Positions 54,301 to 63,300 of a DNA stretch of 64,000 nt are shown piece after piece. Source of the DNA: PLGF01 sp052139695 (GTDB lineage: Bacteria > Verrucomicrobiota > Verrucomicrobiia > Limisphaerales > Palsa-1400); assembly GCA_052139695.1 (NCBI GenBank), contig JBKQWF010000310.1:1-64000 (forward strand). Reading direction: 5' to 3'. Both the position numbers and the translations under genes were made by a program. Position 1 is the stretch's first letter, and every line of letters starts with the position of its first letter. A model generated the notes under the pieces. It saw nothing but the letters and a program-made list of their open reading frames with translations, was not told the origin of the DNA and did no database searches.

Positions 54301-57300
54301 TGCCCACAAAAGCGGTGACCCCGCTGGCGCCGACAAGAATGTCCTCCACCTGCGCATTATTGGGGTCTTGCTGTTCGGTGAACGAGAAGCTGCCGCTAAC
54401 GGTGACAAAGTCGTCAATGTTCAGGCTTACGCTCCCTTCGACTTCCGTTATATTCCGCGGCGTGGCAAAGGAAATCGAAACCGTGCCGCCGCCAGGAAGG
54501 TCGATTTGCTGGTCTTGCGCCGCCCCCGTAGTGTTGACCTCGACCGTCAGCCCGTTCGTCGTCAGGGTCAACCCCGGGATGCCATTGAGTGAATCCGTGC
54601 CGCCTGAAGCAGTCAACGCGTACGTGGATGCCCCTCCATTTGTGCCCGGCACAACCAGTAATCCAAAGCTCGCGCCGGTCACCGTGAGATTGACGGTCGA
54701 GGTGCCAAGCACCGCATCAACGTTGTCCGCCGCCACCGTAAATCCACTGCCCGAGGATTGGAATATGAAATCGCCCGAAAGGGAGACGAAGTTCTCGATC
54801 GAAAGCGTCACTTGCCCTTGGATTTGCGTGATGGATCCAGAGCCAAGGCTGCTCAGCCCGCTAAAGTCGAGCTTGACGCCCGACTGGACGTCGTAGGCCG
54901 CCTGAATGGGGATCGCGCCGTTGGCGAACGTCACGGTCGTAACGTTATTGGTCGTGACAACGGTATAGCCGCTGGCCAGAGGCGCCCCATTAACACTAAC
55001 GGTGACATTGGAATCATTGACTGGGTTCTGGCTCAGGGTGACGGAGGTCGATCCGGGAGAGAGGGTGAGGGTATCGACTTGGGGTGAACCAGGCTGGCTG
55101 GTCGCGGTCGCGTAAGTAACAGTGACGGGGATCGACAACGACAAAGTCGTCACGCCGTTGGCGCTCGTGACGACAGCCCCAGGCAGCGGCTGGCCGTTGA
55201 CAGTGACCATGACGCTCGCGTCGTTCATGGGATTATTGCTCAACGCAAGGGATGTCCCAGTCGAAGGAAGCGTCAAGGAATCGGTCACGCCCTGGGGCGT
55301 GGGAATCGTCTGGCCATTGGCATTGGACAGGACCGAGGCGCTCATGCCGGCGGAAATCACCTGGACGGTCAGTCCCGTCGTGGTCAATGAAACGCCGGGA
55401 ATTCCATTGAGCGTATCGGTGCCGCCGTTGGCCATCAGGGCATAGGTCGCATTGTTGTTGGTCGTCCCTGGCAAGAGCAAGAGGCCGAAACTGGCTCCGG
55501 AGATGCTGAGATTCGCGGAGGCGGTGCCAAGCACGGCGCTGATATTATCGCCGCCAGCCAGGATTTCGGTAGCATTGGTGACAGGGTCGGTGAACTCTTT
55601 GAACCCAAAATCTCCCGACAATGAAACAAAATTGTCAATGCTGAGCGTGATTGAACCCTCGATGATGTCCACGTTCTGCGAACCGATTTGGTCGAAATTC
55701 AAGGAAACATTGCCATTGGGAGTGGAGACGGTCTCCGGCAAACCTACGATGTTCGCGGGGTTGAAGCCCAGTGTGTTTACGATTGCTTCCAAGCCGCTTC
55801 CACTCAAGTGAATGCCGGGCACGCCATTGAGCGAATCGTTGCCTCCGTTGGCGATCAAAGCGTAACCGCCGTTAGACTGGGTGGCGTAAGTGGCTTGAAT
55901 GGGGATGGCGCCATTGGCGAACGTGACAGTCGTCACGTTATTGGTCGTGGCAACGGTGTAGCCGGTGGCCAGGGGAGCCCCGTTAACGTTGACCGTGACT
56001 GCGGAGTCGTTCACCGGATTCGCGCTCAACGTCAGCGAGTTCGATTCGGGAGAGAGCGTGAGAGAATCGACTTGGGGCGACCCAGGTTGGCTAGTCGAGG
56101 TTGCGTAAGTAACCGTGACGGGAATCGAAAGGGTCAACGTTGTCGAGTTGTTGCTGGTCGAAACAACAGCCCCGTTAAGCGGGTCGCCGTTGGCCGTGAC
56201 AGTCACGCTGGAATCGTTGACGGGATTGGCGCTCAGGGTAAGCGCGGCCCCGGACGAGGGAAGCGTTAAGGAATCGGTGATGGTGGGCGAGGGGTCGAGC
56301 ACAAGGGACAGGCTGGCCCCCTGGATGGTCACGTTCGTGTTGTCCGTTCCCAGCACCGCTTTCAGATCGGTGGCGGCGATGACAGTATCGGTCAATCCGG
56401 TGCTGCCATCGGTAAACTGCTCGACCAGGAATGTGCCGGAGACCGTCACAAAACTGTCGAGTTGCAGGCTCAGGCTTCCTTCAAAAACCTTTATGGGCGC
56501 TGCCAGGTTTTCCAGAGTCGAGAAATCGATCACAACCGGGCCGCCGGAGGTTTGCACGGTCTGATTTGCCGCCGCGAGCACCGCTGAACTTACACCGGTA
56601 TTGATCTCCACCATGAGGCCGGGCGGAGTCGTCGTCAGCCTTACCTCCGGAATGCCATTGAGGCTGTCGGTGCCTCCCGAAGCGATGAGCGCGTAATCAT
56701 CGGCTCCGCCCCCTGTTCCAGATACGATGACGAGCGAAAGGCTCGCGCCAGCAATGCTCACGTTGGTGGTTGCAGTCCCAGCGGTGGCATCGACGTCGCT
56801 GGCGCCAATGATGATCTCGGACGGGCCTCCAGCGGGAGTCGTCTCCTCGAAGAAGAAATTTCCGCTGAGAGAAACCACGTTGGCGACATTGAGGGCGATG
56901 GTCCCTTCGACATCGACAATATTGGCGGTGCTGGTTCCAAAAGCGCTGAATCCGAGGGTCAAATTGCCGTCGGATGTCGGAATACTTTCGTTGCCTGGCG
57001 GGAGCAAGCTGTCGGGAACGGCTCCTGTATTATTAACCAAAACCGTCAGCCCCGACGCGGAGATGGAAAGATCGGGAATGCCTATTAAGGAGTCCGTTCC
57101 ACCGTTGGCGACGAGCGCGTAAGAACCGACGGCCGGAGTGCCGTTGCCGGTGTTGGAGTTCGCGGTGACGATGAGCAAGCCCAGGCTGGCATCGCTTACG
57201 TCCAACCCCACGTTCCCCACTCCCAGCATGGCATTCACGTTTTCCGCCGCAACGGCGAGGGTGGTGATGCCATTGTATGTCAGGGTCTGGAACCCAAAAT

Positions 57301-60300
57301 CACCCGAGATCGAGAATACATTGGCCACGCTCAGGGTGATCGTGCCTTCGACGACCTCGATGTTCTGCGCCCCAATCTGGTTGAAATTCAACGAAACATT
57401 GCCGCTCGGGGTGGCGATCGTCTCAGGCAAACCGGAAATAGCGGTTGGATCGAAACCGAGAGTGTTGATGATGACTTCCAGCCCCGTCGCGTTCAAAGTG
57501 ATTCCGGGCACGTTGTTGAGCTTGTCGCTTCCGCCATTGGCGATCAGCGCATAACCGGATGGGCCGGAGGCGGCGGGAACGATAACCAACCCCAGGCTGG
57601 CCCCGCTCACAGTCAAGTTCGGGCCGCTGGCTGTCCCCAGCATGGCCGTGACATCCGTTGCACCCACGAGAGTATCGGTCAATCCGGTCGTGCCATCGGT
57701 AAACTGCTCGACGATGAACGAGCCCTGAATCGAGGCAAAAGTTCCAATTTGCAGAGTGATCATCCCTCCAATACTCCTGACGGGTGTCGTGGGAAGATCT
57801 GCGAAACTGATGCTTACGGGGCCTCCGGAAGTCTGAACGGTCTGGTCGGCCGGTAGCGTGCTCAAACCGGTGTTGATTTCCACCGTAAGCCCTGAAGCCG
57901 TCACCTTCAGGTCAGGAATGCCGTTGATGCTGTCGGTGCCTCCCGAAGCGATGAGCGCGTAACTATCGGCTGCACCCGCTGTTCCAGGCACAATGACCAG
58001 CGAAAGGCTCGCGCCGTCAATGCTCACGTTGGTTGTCTTAGTGCCAACGGTGGCATCGACGTCGCTGGCGCCAATGACGATCTCGGCCGCCCCGCCGACT
58101 GGAGTTGTCTCCTCGAATACGAAGTTTCCTTGGAGGGAAACCAGGTTTGCGACGTTCAGTGCTATGCTGCCTTCGACGTCCTCGACGGTGTCGCTGCTGC
58201 CGCTAAAGGCGCTAAACCCAAGGCCTTGGCTGCCGGGCAAGGTGTTGGGGTCCTCACCAGTATTATTCACCAGGACGTTCAGACCCGACGCCGAGAGAGA
58301 AAGGTCCGGAATGCCGGTTAGGGCGTCCGTGCCACCGTTGGCGAGCAGAGCGTAGGAACCCACGCTCGGGGCGACTGGAGTGCCGGTGTTTGTGTTAGCG
58401 GTCACGATGAGCAAGCTGAGGCTGGCACCACTGACGGTCAACGTCACATCGCCGGCGCTCATGGTGGCATTGACGTTGTCCGCCGTGACGGCGAGGGTCG
58501 AGATGCCGCCACTGGTTGTGGTCTGGAACCCGAAGTTACCGGTGATGGTGACAAATGAGGCGATCGAAAAGGTCAGGCCGCTGGTGTTGAACGTGGCGGT
58601 GCCCGGTGCCAAAGAAAGCTGGATATCATCAGCCGGGTTGCTGTCCACGGCGATGGTCTGGGTGACGGTTGACCCGGTATTATTGAAAGTGGCCAGGATA
58701 TTGCCGCTCAAAGCCAGCGGGCTGGTCCCGACCAGACTCAGCGAACCAGTGGCTTGAAAGGCGTAAGTGGTTCCCGGGGCGGTTCCCTTGGAATTGTAAA
58801 CAGCCAACGCCAAGGTTCCATTGGCAAGCTCCACACCGATCCCACTGACAACGCTTCCGCTGCCCACAAACGCTGTGGCTCCCTTAATGCCCACCAGCAA
58901 AGTGGCCACCGTGCCTTGGGCCACGCTTTGAGGCTGCACGGCAAAAGCGATTGAATTTCCCTTGTAGGTCACGCTGAGATTGGAACCGCTGATGCCCGAA
59001 ATCGTGAACGGCTGATTGTCAATTGTCAGGGTTTGGCCCTGAACAAATGGTGCCACGCTGGAAACGGAGATCGTCCCCGTGGCGCCGTTTCCGCTGAAAT
59101 TGATGGCCGAAGTATTGGTCGTCAGTGTAGAGGCGGGCTCAAATTCAAGCTCCGCGCTGTTGGCGTCGAGGGTGAGGGAGTTGGCGATGGTGAATGAGAA
59201 CTGGCCGAGCATCACGTTCAAGACGCCGCTGCCCAGGTTATAGCTGGCGGCCAAGGAGGATTGAATGGAGAGGGCGCCTCCGAGGGACAGTGTGACGTCA
59301 CTCGCCGAAATGCCAAGCGTGCCAGATAACGTGCCTTCCGTGCTGTTGTAATTATAGGCAAAGTTGGTTGCCGCGAGGCTCGGATCGGTCAGGGTCAGAA
59401 TTCCACCGATGCTGTATGTTCCAGCCGAAAACGACGCGCTGCCAATGGAGAACCCGGTCTGGGTGATGGTCAAATCGGTGATGCTGGCCGTCAGGTTGTC
59501 CAAAGGAACTATTTCCAGGCTCGCTGAAGAAACAGTCGCCAGTGTCGTCTGGCCGGGAGTAATGTTGACCGTACTCGCGGTCAGGCTGATCTCGTTGGCG
59601 ATGGTCAAATCGAAGCCGGTGATCGTAATGGTGAGATTTCCCAGGGCGGACGCCGAACCCAAGTCAAACGAGGCCGTGACAGTGCCTTGCAATTGGAGCG
59701 AAGGGTCATTGGGGAAGAGTTGGATGCCATCGAGCGTGGCGCTGATGGTGCCGCTGACCACCGGACTGCTGCTGGTATTGACCACGAAGTCATCCGCTTC
59801 CAACTTGACGCTCGAGAACGAAAGGAAACTGCCGATTGTGACGTTATTTGCCGACAATATCACCTGGTTCAGAGTGAAGCCCGTGCTCATCAATTCAAAA
59901 CCCTGAACGGTCGCGGTCAGTCCGGGGAAAAGGCTCGAGGTGATGGTCGCGTTGCCAGAAGCCATTACCGGCTGGTCTGGTGTGAACGAGACGCCCGTGA
60001 GGCTTATGGTCATCGCCTCCCCAATCGGGATGGTCAAATTGACATTATTAAAGGTCAACACCCCGGGCGCATCAAAGGTGTAGCTGCCGCTTAGGTTCCC
60101 CAGCGAAACGTCCAGGAAACTGACGCCGGGGAACAGATACACATTGTCCGCCGTCACTCCCACCGTCCCGCTGATGGTGGGACTGGAAGTGGTGCTGTAC
60201 GTGAAAGCCACATTGGTGAAGGTGATGCTGAGGCTGCTGAAGCTAAGAATTTCGCCAAGAGCGGTGGGCGGTTGTTGAGCAGTCAAAGCCAGAGTTCCCA

Positions 60301-63300
60301 GCGTAAAGCCAGTTTGCGTTATTTGCAGGTTGCTTATCAAGGCCGACAACGAAGGGAAGTCGGGCGAACTGATCGTGGCCGAGGTAATGGTGGCGATCAC
60401 CGTCTGATCCGGCGAGATGGTTACGCTGGTGGCCGTCAACTTGAACGCCTGGCCGATGTTCAATTGGAAGCCCGAGATCGTGAAACTCAATTGCCCGCTC
60501 GGCGAGGCGCCGTCAAAATTGGCAAAACTAAAGCTGCCGGTTGCCGTATTGGCCTGCATGGTCACGAAACCGCCGTTCGGGAACAACGCCGCATTGGTCA
60601 GCGTCACCATAATGGTCCCAGTCAGCGACGGAGAAGAGCCATAGGTGACGGAGAAGTTCGAGACCGCCAAGGTCGCAGCCGTGACAGAAATGGCGTTATC
60701 GGCCAGGCTCAGTGCCGGATCGCTCTGGGTCCCTGCAAAAGTCAGGTTGAACCCGCTGAAGCTGAAGCCGTTTGTCATGATCGTTAAATTCGTCACCGTG
60801 GCCGACGGGATTCCCGGAAAATCGGGAGAGGTGGCTGTGGCATTGCTTACGGTGGCCAAGGTCTGAGACGAGAGGCCGGGATTGTAGCTCAGGGTGATGG
60901 CCGGCGTGCCGGCCGTACCGCTCGCGGTAATGAGCAGCGCTTGCCCCATCGCCAGTGACATGCTTTGGGCGGACACGCTTACCGCCGTGACACTGACGCC
61001 GCTGGCCATGCTAACCGTAATCGTGCCACTGATGCCAGTCAAGGTGGCGCTAAAGCTGGTTCCAGGGAACAACGCAGCCGACGTGGCGCTGATGGTTCCA
61101 CTGAACCCGCCGCTAACGCTGGCGAACGTGACTGTGAGCGCGGTTAAATCGAGAAAGTAACCTGCCGAGCCGGAGCCGAGTGAATAGGAGCCAAGTGTCA
61201 GTGGCGAGGGCGTTCCCCCGTTGGCCGCCTCCACGGCATCAATGACGGCCTGGATGAGCGCATTGCTAGAAGTCGCGGTGACGTTGGTGATCGAGATGTT
61301 CTGGTAGGGACTGGTGGAGCTCGAAGCCGCGGGAACCGGCATCGTACCCCCGTTTACGGGCACGTTCTCAGCACTGGTGATGGTGTTGTACTCAAGGGTA
61401 ACCGTGCCGCTGGCGCTCAGGATCCCGCCAAGGCTCCCACCGCTGACAGTTGCCGACGCGTATAACGCGTAACCCACTCCGGGGTCAACCACCAAGCCCA
61501 GCGTGCCGTTGGAGACACTCACCGAACCGGTGTAGCCACCGGGCGTAAGGCCCGAAGCGGAAACACCCGTCGCAGCCATCTCTAGCTCCGGCGTCCCGCC
61601 CTGTGGCGTCGCCATGGTAAAGGTAAAGGTTCCCGCCAGCGAGAAAAGCGGGGTGCCGGACGGCTCAATGGCCAGGTTGATGGAACCCGAAACACTCTGG
61701 ATGGCGGTGCCGTCCGCAAATGACACGTTGACCACAGTGCCTCCCGGAGTGGAGATGGGTTGGTTGACGATCCCTCCGGTATTGTTGATCTCCACACTGG
61801 CCGCGCCGGAGAGGTTAAGCGCAGGCACTCCCTTGAGACTGATTTGTCCAGAAGCGGTGAGCGCATAGCTGGTGGAAGTGGCGCTGCTGAAGATGACCAG
61901 TCCCAACTGCGCGCCTTCGACCTCAACCCCAACCGTCCCATCGCTCGTTCCCAGGAAGGCGTTAACATTGCTGGCGCCAATTAGAAAATCAGTGGTGTTG
62001 CCTGAACCCGGCTGCTCGATAAAGGAGAAACTGCCGTTGAAGCTGACGAAACTGGCGATATTCAGTGAGATTGTTCCCGCCATTTGGATCACATTGGCGC
62101 TGGGCAGGTTGCTCAGGGATACCGACGCCCCGGCGGGAGTCTGGACAGCGGGCAGCGCGGCGGCGGCGCTGCTGATCATCCCCGCGGAAACTCCCGTGTT
62201 GGCCTGCACCGTCAGTCCCGTCGTGCCAATCGTGATGGTGTTGGGAAATCCGACCAGTGAATCGCTCCCGCCGGAAGCGCTTAGGGCATAGGCCGTCGAA
62301 CCGGTCGTGGTGCCCGGCACGAGCAAGCAAACAAGGGTGGCGTTGTCGATGCGCAAATAGGTGCTGGCCGTGCCTAGGGTCGCGCTCGTGATGTCGGCGC
62401 TCGCCAAAATCTCGGGCGTGCCGCCGGTGGGAGTGAAGTTTGCAAATTCAAAACTCCCGTTCAAGGTGATCAGGTCAGAAACCGATGCGGGTCCGATCTC
62501 CAGCATCGCGGAACCTGAAATGGCCTCGATGTTGGCCGAGCCAAGGCCGTTGAAGGTCAGGGCCAGGCTTCCATCGGGCGTCGCTATCCCTTCCCCGGCG
62601 GGGATCAGGCTGGCCGGGTTCGCCCCGGTGTTATTGAACAAAACTTGCATCCCGGTGGCTGTGAGGGAGAGGTCTGGAATGCCGCCCAGAGCGTCCGTCC
62701 CCCCGTTGGCCACAAGCGCGTAGGAACCGACCGGAGTGGTGGCGCCGCCGGAGGCAGCGGTGACGATGAGCAGATCCAAGCTCGCTCCAGTGACAGTCAA
62801 CTCGCCGTTGGCGTTTACCGCGCTGGTCGCTCCGCTCAAGTTTGTCGAGCCGGTTGACGTTCCGCTGACGTTTATCGCGCCGTTCACCTTTTCCGCCGCT
62901 ATGGCTAAAGTGCTCACCCCGTCGTGGGTTGCTTCCTGGATTCCAAAGTCGCCACTCAGGCTTAAGAAACTTCCAATATTGAGGGTTGCGGAACCTTCAA
63001 TTGCCTCAACGTTGGCCGCACCCAGTCCGGTGAAGCCCAGGGTCAAGGAAGTTCCATCGGGTGTCACGATCGTCGTTTGCGTGGCGCCCGGCAGGGTCGT
63101 GGGATCGACCCCGGTGTCATTGAACAGGACCTGCATGCCAGGAGTCTCGGTCGGCACTCCCGCCTGGATCTCTTCATTCGTGAGCGTTAGGCCAGGAATT
63201 CCACTCAGTGAATCATCTCCCGCCGTGGTCACCAAAGCGACTGAACCGGGGGCGGGGCTGCCGGTGCTGGCCAGCACAATGAGAAGGTTCAGGCTGGCTC

